Assembly: GCF_025917315.1 (NCBI RefSeq)
Contig: NZ_CP080627.1
Location: 1,054,001-1,118,000, forward strand
DNA from: Halomonas qaidamensis
GTDB lineage: Bacteria; Pseudomonadota; Gammaproteobacteria; Pseudomonadales; Halomonadaceae
Length of the DNA stretch: 64,000 bases
Direction of reading: 5' to 3'
The stretch's first letter is position 1. Each line of letters opens with the position of its first letter. The notes beneath the pieces are model-generated. The model was given only the letters and a program-made list of their open reading frames with translations, was not told the DNA's origin and did not search any database. Of this stretch, positions 49,961-58,603 are shown in pieces. The position numbers and the translations under genes were made by a program.

Positions 49961-51109
49961 ATGAAACTTGTTATCGATGCGAATATCCCCGCTGCTGATC
50001 AGTGTTTTGAACCGTTTGGCACACTGCAGCGTCTGTCTGGGCGTGAGATTCGTCCTGTCGATGTAGCCGATGCCGACGCGCTGATCGTACGCTCGATTAC
50101 TCAGGTAAATCAGGCGCTGCTGGCAAAAAGCCCTGTTCGTTTCGTGGGTACCTGCACCATTGGCACTGACCATATCGACCATGCGCTATTAAACGAGCGT
50201 GGTATTGGTTTTGCTAGCGCTCCTGGCTGCAATGCCGATGCCGTGGTGGATTATGTGCTTAGCAGCCTGTTGCTGGTGAGTGAACGTGAAGGGTGGTCGT
50301 TGCTGACGCGCACGGTGGGGATTGTGGGTGCTGGCAATGTAGGTGGGCGCCTACAGCAGCGCTTACAAGCACTGGGTGTGGCTACTTTAGTGTGTGATCC
50401 ACCGAAGGAAGAAGCAACAGGTGCGCTGGGCGAGTTTTTCTCACTTGATACTCTAATCGAGCGCTGTGATGTGCTATGTCTGCATACGCCACTAGTAAAA
50501 GATGGTCCCCATACTACCTATCAGCTGCTTAACGCCGAGCGCATTAACGACCTAGCCCCAGGGGCTGTGTTGCTGAACGCTGGACGTGGCGACTGTATTG
50601 ACGGCTTAGCGCTACGTAGTCGTTTGGCGGGTAAAGGTGATATCACGGCTATTCTCGATGTTTGGGAAGATGAGCCGGAGATAGATGCTGGGTTGCGTGA
50701 TTTAGTCGCGTTGGCGACCCCCCATATTGCAGGGCATAGCCTTGATGGCAAATTGCGCGGAACGTGGATGATTCAACAAGCGTTCGCTGAGCATATAGGT
50801 CAGCCCAGTCCGTTACGTTTTAGTGAACTTTGCCCGCTACCAGCGCTTGCTGAGCTAACGTTGCAGCAGGCTTTGCCAGTAGAAGATGCGCTGCGGCTTT
50901 GTGTGCGAGCGGTATACGATGTGCGCCGTGACCACGATATGCTGCAGCGGCACGTGTTTCATCAGGGAATCAAAAAGGGCTTTGATGATTGTCGATCAAA
51001 CTATCCCCTGCGTCGAGAGTTTGCCACGCTGCGCGTGTTGCTAGAAAACGATGCAACGGTGCTGGAAGCGCCATTGCTAGCGGCTGGTTTTCAAGTCCAG
51101 TGCGCATAG
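49961..51109 (+). CDS. pdxB: erythronate-4-phosphate dehydrogenase
   Basis: A 382-residue PdxB (E. coli 378), second step of DXP-dependent pyridoxal phosphate synthesis. KLVIDANIPAADQCFEPFG at the N-terminus, the NAD site VGIVGAGNVGGRL near residue 124, LLNAGRGDCIDG and the catalytic TPHIAGHSLDGKLRGT with its His are typical. The C-terminal PdxB dimerisation domain (AVYDVRRDHDML... KGFDDCRSNYPLRREF) distinguishes it from other 2-hydroxyacid dehydrogenases. Confidence 0.96.
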   Translation: MKLVIDANIPAADQCFEPFGTLQRLSGREIRPVDVADADALIVRSITQVNQALLAKSPVRFVGTCTIGTDHIDHALLNERGIGFASAPGCNADAVVDYVLSSLLLVSEREGWSLLTRTVGIVGAGNVGGRLQQRLQALGVATLVCDPPKEEATGALGEFFSLDTLIERCDVLCLHTPLVKDGPHTTYQLLNAERINDLAPGAVLLNAGRGDCIDGLALRSRLAGKGDITAILDVWEDEPEIDAGLRDLVALATPHIAGHSLDGKLRGTWMIQQAFAEHIGQPSPLRFSELCPLPALAELTLQQALPVEDALRLCVRAVYDVRRDHDMLQRHVFHQGIKKGFDDCRSNYPLRREFATLRVLLENDATVLEAPLLAAGFQVQCA

Positions 51110-51152
51110 GTGTGCGGTGGCGGTGGTATTGGTAGTGAGGTGATTTAGAAAG

Positions 51153-51180
51153 CACAAGGCCCGCATTTGCGGGCCTTGTG
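51153..51180. terminator. hairpin between pdxB and htpX
   Basis: A perfect 12 bp stem CACAAGGCCCGC / GCGGGCCTTGTG with loop ATTT between convergent genes. No long T-run on either side, but position and stability make a shared terminator likely. Confidence 0.7.
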
Positions 51181-51200
51181 GGTTATGCGGCGAATATGTG

Positions 51201-52106
51201 TTACTGACGGTAAGCCGCTTCTTTTAAAGCACGAATGCGATCATCTAGCGGCGGGTGGCTGGCAAATAGCTGCTCTAACAGAGAGCGCGTCTGGCCTTTG
51301 GTAATAGCCATTGCGCGCAGCGTGTCAGGCATTTGGTCAGGCATTTCAGTTTCCGCTTTCAGGCGTGCCAGCGCATTCACCATTGCACCGGTGCCTGCCA
51401 AGCGTGCACCTGCTTCATCGGCACGGTATTCGCGATAGCGCGAGAACCAAGCAACGATTGCAGAAGCGACAATACCAAAGACAATTTCTGCCACGATCAC
51501 TACGGCAAAGTAACCGATAAAACCAAGGCCACCTTCGCCGTCGCTGCGGCTTTTTAAGAAGTTGTCAACTAACTGTGCCACCACACGGGCAAAGAACATC
51601 ACAAAGGTGTTCACAACGCCTTGAATCAGCGCCAGTGTCACCATGTCGCCGTTGGCTACGTGGCCAATTTCGTGGGCCAGCACCGCGCGCACTTCTTCAG
51701 GACGCATACGGTTTAGTAGTCCAGCAGATACAGCGACTAGTGCATCGTTTTTATTCCAGCCGGTGGCAAATGCATTGGACTGCTGAGCCGGAAAAATACC
51801 CACTTCTGGCGTTTTAATACCCGCTTCGCGGGAAAGTTCGGCCACCGTATCCAACAGCCACTGCTCAGTTGAATTGGACGGTGTTTCAATAATTACGGTG
51901 CCAGTTGAACGCTTTGCCATCCACTTGGAAATAAACAGCGATATCAGCGAGCCGACCATGCCGAAGATAAAGCAGAAAATCAGCAGGCTAGTAAAGTTGA
52001 TGCCCTGACTGCTTAGGTAACTTTCCACCCCAAACAGGCGCAGCGTTAAGCTGGCAACCAGCAACACCGCTAAGTTAGTGGCTAAAAACAGCACAATTCG
52101 CATCAT
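51201..52106 (-). CDS. htpX: protease HtpX
   Basis: A 301-residue M48 zinc metalloprotease of inner-membrane quality control. Two N-terminal helices (about residues 4-25 and 35-58), zinc motif HEIGH in [12 protein letters not shown] near residue 144, two further helices (about 157-180 and 193-215), then the third ligand Glu in [15 protein letters not shown]. Length near E. coli HtpX (293). In E. coli it is Cpx-regulated; nothing in the leader shows that here. Confidence 0.96.
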   Translation of the reverse strand: MMRIVLFLATNLAVLLVASLTLRLFGVESYLSSQGINFTSLLIFCFIFGMVGSLISLFISKWMAKRSTGTVIIETPSNSTEQWLLDTVAELSREAGIKTPEVGIFPAQQSNAFATGWNKNDALVAVSAGLLNRMRPEEVRAVLAHEIGHVANGDMVTLALIQGVVNTFVMFFARVVAQLVDNFLKSRSDGEGGLGFIGYFAVVIVAEIVFGIVASAIVAWFSRYREYRADEAGARLAGTGAMVNALARLKAETEMPDQMPDTLRAMAITKGQTRSLLEQLFASHPPLDDRIRALKEAAYRQ

Positions 52107-52191
52107 GGTGCAGGTTCTCCCTCAAAGGTCATTAAAAAAGCGTTAGTGGAATGACAGTTTAGATACGTGCTGTTAACGTCAGTTTCAAGAC

Positions 52192-52238
52192 GCCGTTTTT
52201 ATTGGCGGCTGTTTTTATCGACGGCTGTTTTATTGACG
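52192..52238. repeat. degenerate 16-bp tandem array at the alaA 3' end
   Basis: Three units of 16, 16 and 15 bases: GCCGTTTTTATTGGCG, GCTGTTTTTATCGACG, GCTGTTTTATTGACG. The last unit includes the alaA stop codon (52230-52232) and its final two codons. Confidence 0.7.
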
Positions 52239-53477
52239 ATAACGGGACAAGAAATTGGCAAAACGGTCAAGTGCATCACCAAGCTGATCTGCCCACGGTA
52301 AGGTGACGATGCGCACGTGATCCGGTTCTGGCCAGTTAAACGCGGTGCCCTGCACCAGCAGTATTTTCTCCTGGAGCAGTAAGTCCAGCACTAGCTGTTG
52401 GTCATCTTTTATATTGAACACTTTCGGGTCCAGGCGGGGAAAGGCATAAAGCGCGCCTTTAGGTGTCACGCAGGAAACCCCGGGTATGGCGTTGAGCTTT
52501 TCTACCGTGATATCCCGCTGAGCCAGTAGCCGCCCGCCTGGAAGAATTAAGTCGTTAATTGACTGGTAGCCACCCAGCGCGGTTTGGATAGCATGTTGGG
52601 CGGGCACGTTGGCACACAGGCGCATCGAAGCCAGCATGGTTAGCCCTTGAATGTAATCGTGCGCGCGCTGCTTTGCTAACGTGCCGGAAATGGTCATCCA
52701 GCCAGAGCGGAAGCCTGCACAGCGGTAGCTTTTCGATAGGCCATTCATAGTGATGACTAACTGGTCATCATCCGCTAATGCGCCAGTGGCGGTGTGCTCT
52801 ACGCCGTCATAAAGAATCTTGTCGTAGATTTCATCGGAGAACACCACCAGGTTATGCTCTTTGGCAATCTCCAGCACTTCCCGTACTACCTCTGGCGGGT
52901 AAACCGCGCCAGTGGGATTATTAGGATTAATAATCACAATGGCTCGGGTGCGGCTGGTAACTTTTGCGCGAATATCTGCCATGTCTGGCGCCCAGTCAGC
53001 TTGTTCATCGCACAGATAGTGAACGCCGTGACCACCAGATAAATGCGCTGCAGCGGTCCACAACGGATAATCGGGCGCAGGGATAAGCACCTCATCGCCA
53101 TCGTTGAGCAGCGCCTGCATAGCCATCACAATTAACTCAGAGACACCATTGCCGATATAGATATCTTCGATGCCGACGTTGGGTATCTGTTTACGCTGGC
53201 ACTCTTGCATGATCGCCTTTCGCGCAGAGTACAAGCCTTTAGAATCACAGTAGCCCTGGGCAGTGGGCAGGTTGCGCATCACGTCTTGCAGGATTTCTTC
53301 CGGCGCTTCAAAGCCAAACGGTGCAGGGTTGCCAATATTCAGCTTTAAAATCCGTTGGCCTTCTTCTTCCAGGCGCTTGGCATGGTCGAGTACTGGGCCA
53401 CGAATGTCATAGCAGACGTTATGCAGTTTGTGTGATTTTTTAAGTGTGTGCGATTCTTTAGGCTGCGGGGTGTCCAT
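52230..53477 (-). CDS. alaA: alanine aminotransferase AlaA (class I/II PLP)
   Basis: A 415-residue fold-type I aminotransferase of the AlaA/YfbQ type, making alanine from pyruvate and glutamate. KLNIGNPAPFGFEAPEEI, PDYPLWTAA, INPNNPTGAVY, FSDEIYDKI and the PLP lysine Lys249 in NGLSKSYRCAGFRSGW are all conserved. About 10 residues longer at the N-terminus than E. coli AlaA (405). Monocistronic. Confidence 0.94.
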   Translation of the reverse strand: MDTPQPKESHTLKKSHKLHNVCYDIRGPVLDHAKRLEEEGQRILKLNIGNPAPFGFEAPEEILQDVMRNLPTAQGYCDSKGLYSARKAIMQECQRKQIPNVGIEDIYIGNGVSELIVMAMQALLNDGDEVLIPAPDYPLWTAAAHLSGGHGVHYLCDEQADWAPDMADIRAKVTSRTRAIVIINPNNPTGAVYPPEVVREVLEIAKEHNLVVFSDEIYDKILYDGVEHTATGALADDDQLVITMNGLSKSYRCAGFRSGWMTISGTLAKQRAHDYIQGLTMLASMRLCANVPAQHAIQTALGGYQSINDLILPGGRLLAQRDITVEKLNAIPGVSCVTPKGALYAFPRLDPKVFNIKDDQQLVLDLLLQEKILLVQGTAFNWPEPDHVRIVTLPWADQLGDALDRFANFLSRYRQ

Positions 53478-53532
53478 GGGGTTTATTATCCAAAATTTCC
53501 TGTGGCCGTTAGTGTTACCAATAATTTGCCCA

Positions 53533-54486
53533 TTATGCGTCGGATGGTAGGTGGCTGTCTTCGTCGATTTGTATCGGCGGCGGTGGAATATCGTCTGGGG
53601 TTTCTAGGGTAAGCCGACCGAGCTTTCCATCGCGTAGTTCATGAAGCAAAACCTCGGCACCGCGGTGTATGTCAACCTCGCCGCCAGGGCGTAAGCCGCC
53701 GCGTTTGCCAGCAATTTCTTTCAAAATGGCGTGGCCGTCAAAACCGGCAATGGCTAAGAAATCCGGTTTTTGTGGGCCATCAGCATCTATCTCTTGGGTG
53801 ATGGGGGCTTCGTAGCTGGGCAACGCTTTCAGTTTATAGCGAGCGGTTAGCTCTGCTGGATAGCGCTTGGCAAGCTCGGCACTGGTAACGATGGCCACAT
53901 CGGTATACTCAATTGCGGTATCACGAATGGCACCACTGGCAGCTAGACGGTAGGCGCTGGCCTGGTCTTCGATTTTTGGCCACAGCACTCCTGGGGTATC
54001 GATCAGCGCGACGCGACCATCAATGCGCACCTTTTGCTGGCGCTTAGTGACGGCGGGTTCATTTCCCGTCTTGGCAATTTTGCGGCCTGCCAGTCCGTTA
54101 ATCAGTGTTGATTTCCCGACGTTGGGAATACCCATAACCATCACGCGTACATCCCTGTCAGCACGCACTGCACCTGCCAGCTCGTGGCACAGTTTAGGAA
54201 TTTTCTTTAGTTCGCGGACATTAGTAGTAGTGATTGCCAGTGCGCGAGTATCCTCTTGAGCATCAAAAAACGCTACCCACTCTGCGGTACGTTCAGGGTC
54301 GGCAAGATCTGCCCGCGACAAAATCTTCAAGACGGGCTTATGACGCGTTAGCTCGGCCAGCATCGGATTGGCGCTGGAGTAGGGCAGACGCGCGTCAAGG
54401 ACCTCGATGACGACATCAATTTCGGGCAGCGCGTCCTTAATCTGGCGGCGGGCCTTGTTCATATGTCCGGGGAACCAGCCGAGCAT
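53533..54486 (-). CDS. ylqF: circularly permuted ribosome-biogenesis GTPase YlqF/RbgA family
   Basis: A 317-residue cpGTPase with motif order G4-G5-G1-G2-G3. N-terminal WFPGHMNKARRQI is the family start. G1 is GIPNVGKST (residues 119-127), G3 is DTPG (163-166). The G4 position (57-60) reads SRAD instead of NKxD, which normally reads the guanine base. The C-terminal region includes GHAILKEIAGKRGGL. RbgA acts in late 50S assembly in Bacillus; the proteobacterial role is less defined. msrB and its terminator lie upstream. Confidence 0.9.
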   Translation of the reverse strand: MLGWFPGHMNKARRQIKDALPEIDVVIEVLDARLPYSSANPMLAELTRHKPVLKILSRADLADPERTAEWVAFFDAQEDTRALAITTTNVRELKKIPKLCHELAGAVRADRDVRVMVMGIPNVGKSTLINGLAGRKIAKTGNEPAVTKRQQKVRIDGRVALIDTPGVLWPKIEDQASAYRLAASGAIRDTAIEYTDVAIVTSAELAKRYPAELTARYKLKALPSYEAPITQEIDADGPQKPDFLAIAGFDGHAILKEIAGKRGGLRPGGEVDIHRGAEVLLHELRDGKLGRLTLETPDDIPPPPIQIDEDSHLPSDA

Positions 54487-54533
54487 GAGTCTCTCCTAAT
54501 GAGCGCAAAACAAATACAAGCAAAATTGGGCAT

Positions 54534-54571
54534 AAAAAAAGCGGGCTGCCATTCTAGCAGATGGCGCCCGC
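54534..54571 (-). terminator. msrB terminator
   Basis: Stem GCGGGC-(T)-GCCAT / ATGGC-GCCCGC with one bulge, followed on the minus strand by seven T. It lies 33 bases after the msrB stop. Confidence 0.88.
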
Positions 54572-54603
54572 CTTGCTGGGGTTGATCGAGGATTTAGTGA
54601 TAA

Positions 54604-55002
54604 TTACTCGTCAGGATGAAATTCCAGCGACACTGAATTAATGCAGTAACGCAACCCGGTGGTATCTGGTGGGCCATCAGGAAATACGTGGCCTAGATGG
54701 GCATCGCAGTGCGAGCACACTACTTCAGTGCGCCGCATACCGTGAGAGGTGTCGCTGTGCTCCTCAACACAACGTGTTCCCAGTGGGCGGTCAAAGCTTG
54801 GCCAGCCGCAGCCCGCATCGAATTTATGCTCGTTTTCAAATAGCGGGGCATGGCAGCACACACAGTGGTAGATACCTTGGGAGTCGCTGACTTGATAATC
54901 ACCGGTAAAGGGGCGTTCGGTGCCTTTTTCACGCGCTACACGGTACTGTTCTGGAGTGAGTTGCTTGCGCCATTCGTCGGGGGATTTTTCTATTTTCGCC
55001 AT
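54604..55002 (-). CDS. msrB: peptide-methionine (R)-S-oxide reductase MsrB
   Basis: A 132-residue MsrB repairing methionine R-sulfoxides. Zinc cysteines are Cys47/Cys50 (CVCC) and Cys96/Cys99 (CSHC). The catalytic Cys120 lies in [21 protein letters not shown] and GHVFPDGP are also conserved. Monocistronic and cytoplasmic (no signal peptide). Confidence 0.97.
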   Translation of the reverse strand: MAKIEKSPDEWRKQLTPEQYRVAREKGTERPFTGDYQVSDSQGIYHCVCCHAPLFENEHKFDAGCGWPSFDRPLGTRCVEEHSDTSHGMRRTEVVCSHCDAHLGHVFPDGPPDTTGLRYCINSVSLEFHPDE

Positions 55003-55150
55003 GGGGGTCTCCTCTCCCTCTGGTTACCGTTAAACAGAGGCTTACTAAGCAGGCTAGCGTATCACTAGGTAGAGTGACAATAACGTAACGAATCGATAGC
55101 CTGCCTAGATTCAGCATGTGTGAACAGTAAGAAAACCGCCAGTTGGTTGT

Positions 55151-56737
55151 TTACACGCTAGCCGCGCCGCCGTTGCTGCGAGGATCGTGGGCGCTTTCAA
55201 TTAAGCCGTCTGGGTGCCGAACAATGCCTCCTGCATGGCCCATGGTGTCGCTAAATGAGTCAGGTAATACTTCGACATCGTGCCCAGCCGTCGCAAGTGC
55301 AGCGACTAAACGGTCATCAAAGCGGTCTTCAAGTTTAAGGTTGGTGCTAGAGTCTCCCCAGGTACGGCCCAGTAGCCAGCGCGGAGCAGTTACCGCTTGC
55401 TGTAGCGGCATGCCATGCAGGGCATAGCGAGAGAAAACCGCCGCCTGGGTTTGTGGCTGTCCTTCGCCGCCCATGGTGCCATAAACCATGGTGCGGCCAT
55501 CATTAAAGGTGGCAAGTGCCGGGTTAAGGGTATGGAAGGGCTTGCGGCCTGGGGCAAGGCCACGTAAATCATCTTGGTTAAGTGAAAAGCTAATCCCGCG
55601 GTTTTGCCACAATACGCCGCTTTCTGGTAGCACCACGCCGCTGCCAAACTCCCAATAGATGCTTTGGATAAAACTGACCGAGCGACCTTCGCTATCGACG
55701 GTGCCCATCCAAATAGTATCGCCAGGTGCGGGTTCATGGGGCCAGGGTAGCGCCTGTTCGGCACTGATTTCAGCGGCCTCTGCGCTAATGCGCTCCTCAC
55801 TCAACAACTGTTGCAAGGGAACCGGCACACGACGAGGGTCGGTTACGTAGCGGTCACGCAACATAAAGGCACGCTTGGTAGCTTCAATAAGGCCATGCAG
55901 GTGGTCAAAGCCGTTTGGCTCAGCCGCTTTAATACGTTCGTAAATACCTAAAATCATCAGCGACGCCATACCCTGGGTAGGGGCGGGCAGGTTATACAGC
56001 GTAGCGTCTTGCAGGCGTACGTGAAGAGGTGTGACTTGCTGAGCATGGTAGGCGTGGAAATCGTCTAAGCGCAGTGGACTGCCAAGTGTTTCTAAATCCC
56101 GTGCCATGCTGGTGGCCAGCTCACCGCGGTAGAAATCATCCAGCCCCGCGCTTGCCAACCGTTTTAGCGTGGCGGCAAGACGTGGCTGTCGAAGACGCTG
56201 GCCTTCACGGGGGACCTGGCCGTCAATCAACAGAGCATCGCTAAAGCCAGGGCTTTGGCTTAGGCGCTCCAGGTGCTTGGCAGTCAGTGTTTCCTGGCTC
56301 TGGGTGACGGCCACACCCTCATCTGCATGACGAATGGCATCGCCGAGCAGCGTGGAAAGGGGGAGCGACTCTCCCCAACTAGCCGCTACTTTTAGCGCCT
56401 CTTGCCATCCACTAATAGTACCCGCCATGGTTAGCGCGGCCTTTGGGCCACGTTCAGGAATACTTGCTTCGCCAGCATAAAAATCGCTATTAGCAAGCCC
56501 CGCAGCGGGGCCGCAGGCATCAATAGCGATAGGGGCTTTACCGGGTTCGTGAATCAGCCAGAAACCATCACCCCCTAGCGCATTCATATGCGGGTACACC
56601 ACGGCAATCGCAGCCGCTGCGGCGACCATCGCCTCTACTGCGTTGCCGCCTTGTTTCAACACATCACGCCCTGCGCTTGCAGCAAGATGGTGGGGGGCAA
56701 CACAGCTGCCGCCATAACTACGTTGAGTGTGGAGCAT
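55151..56737 (-). CDS. gamma-glutamyltransferase-like Ntn hydrolase (YwrD type)
   Basis: A 528-residue GGT-superfamily protein with no signal peptide, so probably cytoplasmic. The expected self-cleavage and nucleophile is Thr341 in GDTIWMGTVDSEGRSVSFIQS; the classical TTH of periplasmic GGTs is replaced by DTIW, as in YwrD-type and acylase-like members. GGDGFWLIHEPGK near residue 55 and GTMGGEGQPQTQ near 435 are other family elements. It starts 26 bases after the TRAP gene dctM on the same strand, so it is probably expressed with that transporter. Substrate unknown: a gamma-glutamyl or other amide taken up by TRAP is an inference. Confidence 0.85.
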   Translation of the reverse strand: MLHTQRSYGGSCVAPHHLAASAGRDVLKQGGNAVEAMVAAAAAIAVVYPHMNALGGDGFWLIHEPGKAPIAIDACGPAAGLANSDFYAGEASIPERGPKAALTMAGTISGWQEALKVAASWGESLPLSTLLGDAIRHADEGVAVTQSQETLTAKHLERLSQSPGFSDALLIDGQVPREGQRLRQPRLAATLKRLASAGLDDFYRGELATSMARDLETLGSPLRLDDFHAYHAQQVTPLHVRLQDATLYNLPAPTQGMASLMILGIYERIKAAEPNGFDHLHGLIEATKRAFMLRDRYVTDPRRVPVPLQQLLSEERISAEAAEISAEQALPWPHEPAPGDTIWMGTVDSEGRSVSFIQSIYWEFGSGVVLPESGVLWQNRGISFSLNQDDLRGLAPGRKPFHTLNPALATFNDGRTMVYGTMGGEGQPQTQAAVFSRYALHGMPLQQAVTAPRWLLGRTWGDSSTNLKLEDRFDDRLVAALATAGHDVEVLPDSFSDTMGHAGGIVRHPDGLIESAHDPRSNGGAASV

Positions 56738-56763
56738 CGTCCTTCCTTTGTTATTGATTAGGA

Positions 56764-58089
56764 TTACCAGCCAATGGCGTCAGGTAGCCAAGTGGCAATG
56801 CTTGGAAATAGAAATACCAGTGCAACGGCTAAAAACTGCAGAGCTATAAAGGGGAGTGCGCCCTTATAAATATCCAGCGTAGAGACTTCTTTGGGTGCGA
56901 CGCCCTTCAAAAAGAAGAGTGACCAGCCAAACGGCGGGGTAAGAAACGACGTTTGCAGTACCAAGCCCACCAATATGCCCAGCCACACCATATCGACTCC
57001 CATTTGTACAAAAAAGGGAAGAAAAAGAGGTAGGGCAATATAGCTAATTTCGATCCATTCCAGGAAAAAACCAAGCACGAACATCAATAGCAGCATAAAC
57101 AGTAGTGCGCCTAGCTCGCCGCCGGGTACCCAATCAAACATACGCGCAACTAAGTGCTCTCCGCCCAAGCCGCGAAAGGCGAGACCAAACACTTGTGCGC
57201 TGATCAAAATAAAGAACACCATGGCAGAGATAACCAGGGTTGCCTTAGCGACATCGGTAAGCAATGTTAACGTCAAGCGGCCTGAACAGGCCACGAACAG
57301 TAAAGCACCAAGTGCACCCATGGCGGCGGCTTCGGTCGGTGCTGCAATACCACCAATAATCGAACCAAGCACGGCAAATACCAGACCAACCGGCGGACCC
57401 ACAACGGTGACTACTTTAATGAGCAGCTGTTTTTTACTCAGTTGGGCGCGCTCTTCCGCAGGAATCGGAGGCATCATGCCAGGGTACAGCTGAGCAACCA
57501 CTAAAATAGCAATAATATAAATACCTGCCAGTGCTAACCCCGGCACCATGGCGGCAGCAAACATAGTACCCACTGACTCACCTAAAATTTCCGCTAACAA
57601 AATCAGCACTAGGCTGGGCGGAATAATTTGCCCCAACGTCCCTGAAGCACAGATCATGCCGGTGGCCAACGTCTTAGGGTACCCGCGTCGCAGTAGGGTG
57701 GGCAGCGTGAGCAGGCCAAGCGTCACAATGGTTGCTCCAACAATGCCGGTTGCGGCTCCCAGTAGTACGCCGACAAAAATAATCGCCACACCCATGCCGC
57801 CAGAAAGTCCTCCAAACAGATGGCCGATCACATCAATCAACTCTTCAGCAAGCTTCGACTTTTCAAGCATCACTCCCATAAACACAAACAGCGGTATCGC
57901 CATAAAGGTGTAGTTGGTTACCACGCCGTAGATTCGTGAAGGCAGTAGGTTAAACAGCATCGGGCCAAAGCCTATATAGCCAAATATAAAGGCGGTGACG
58001 GCAATGCTGATAGCGACGGGAATACCGATTAAGAGCAGTACAAAAAAGGCAGCGATCATGCCGATCGCAAGCCATTCGTTAGGAGACAT
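56764..58089 (-). CDS. dctM: TRAP transporter large permease DctM subunit
   Basis: A 441-residue, roughly 12-13-helix DctM protein, the ion-coupled translocation subunit. IGIPVAISIAVTAFIFGYIG, GAATGIVGATIVTLGLLTLPTLLRRGYPK and CASGTLGQIIPPSLVLILLAEI are hallmark segments. It follows dctQ by 3 bases. The subtype looks like the TakP/DctM2 (mannitol/chloroaromatic-annotated) branch because of its SBP partner. Confidence 0.93.
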   Translation of the reverse strand: MSPNEWLAIGMIAAFFVLLLIGIPVAISIAVTAFIFGYIGFGPMLFNLLPSRIYGVVTNYTFMAIPLFVFMGVMLEKSKLAEELIDVIGHLFGGLSGGMGVAIIFVGVLLGAATGIVGATIVTLGLLTLPTLLRRGYPKTLATGMICASGTLGQIIPPSLVLILLAEILGESVGTMFAAAMVPGLALAGIYIIAILVVAQLYPGMMPPIPAEERAQLSKKQLLIKVVTVVGPPVGLVFAVLGSIIGGIAAPTEAAAMGALGALLFVACSGRLTLTLLTDVAKATLVISAMVFFILISAQVFGLAFRGLGGEHLVARMFDWVPGGELGALLFMLLLMFVLGFFLEWIEISYIALPLFLPFFVQMGVDMVWLGILVGLVLQTSFLTPPFGWSLFFLKGVAPKEVSTLDIYKGALPFIALQFLAVALVFLFPSIATWLPDAIGW

Positions 58090-58092
58090 GTA

Positions 58093-58602
58093 TTATTCAC
58101 CTCGGCTAGGAAGGGCAAACCCTTGTCGTAGCGCATGGGCTAGGCCTTGTAGCGCAAGCAAAAGAAAACCAAACGGGATAAGGGCTTTAAGCAGCCAGCG
58201 TAGTGGCAGGCCGCCAGGGTTGGGCGAGGCTTCGCCGCGTAAGAAAGATTGCTCTACCCAGGGCAGTGTTAACCAAGCAATATAAAGCCCCATCATGAGC
58301 AGCAACAGGCCGCCAATCACTTCAATGACTCGCTGCAAAATGATAGGGAAGCGCTCGTAAAAGACATCCACACGTACTTGTTCACCAACAAACAGCAGAT
58401 ATGACATACCAAACAGCGCAATGGGCGAAATTAAATGCCACTGAAGTTCTTGCAGCCATACTGCGCCAACGCTGAACAAATAGCGCATCACCACATCGCC
58501 AGCCACTAACGCAACCAGCACCACGCAGAGCCAGGCAGCGATCCCGCCAAATAGCCGGACCACCGCCTCGATCCCGTGGACAATACGTTCCACGGTTTGC
58601 AT
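58093..58602 (-). CDS. dctQ: TRAP transporter small permease DctQ subunit
   Basis: A 169-residue four-helix DctQ subunit that supports DctM. YLLFVGEQVRVDVFYERFP is the typical conserved segment between helices 2 and 3. The start is ATG 58602 because GGAG lies 6 bases before it; a TTG at 58614 would overlap dctP. With this start dctP and dctQ are separated by 1 base, consistent with one transcript. Confidence 0.9.
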   Translation of the reverse strand: MQTVERIVHGIEAVVRLFGGIAAWLCVVLVALVAGDVVMRYLFSVGAVWLQELQWHLISPIALFGMSYLLFVGEQVRVDVFYERFPIILQRVIEVIGGLLLLMMGLYIAWLTLPWVEQSFLRGEASPNPGGLPLRWLLKALIPFGFLLLALQGLAHALRQGFALPSRGE

Positions 58603-58603
58603 A

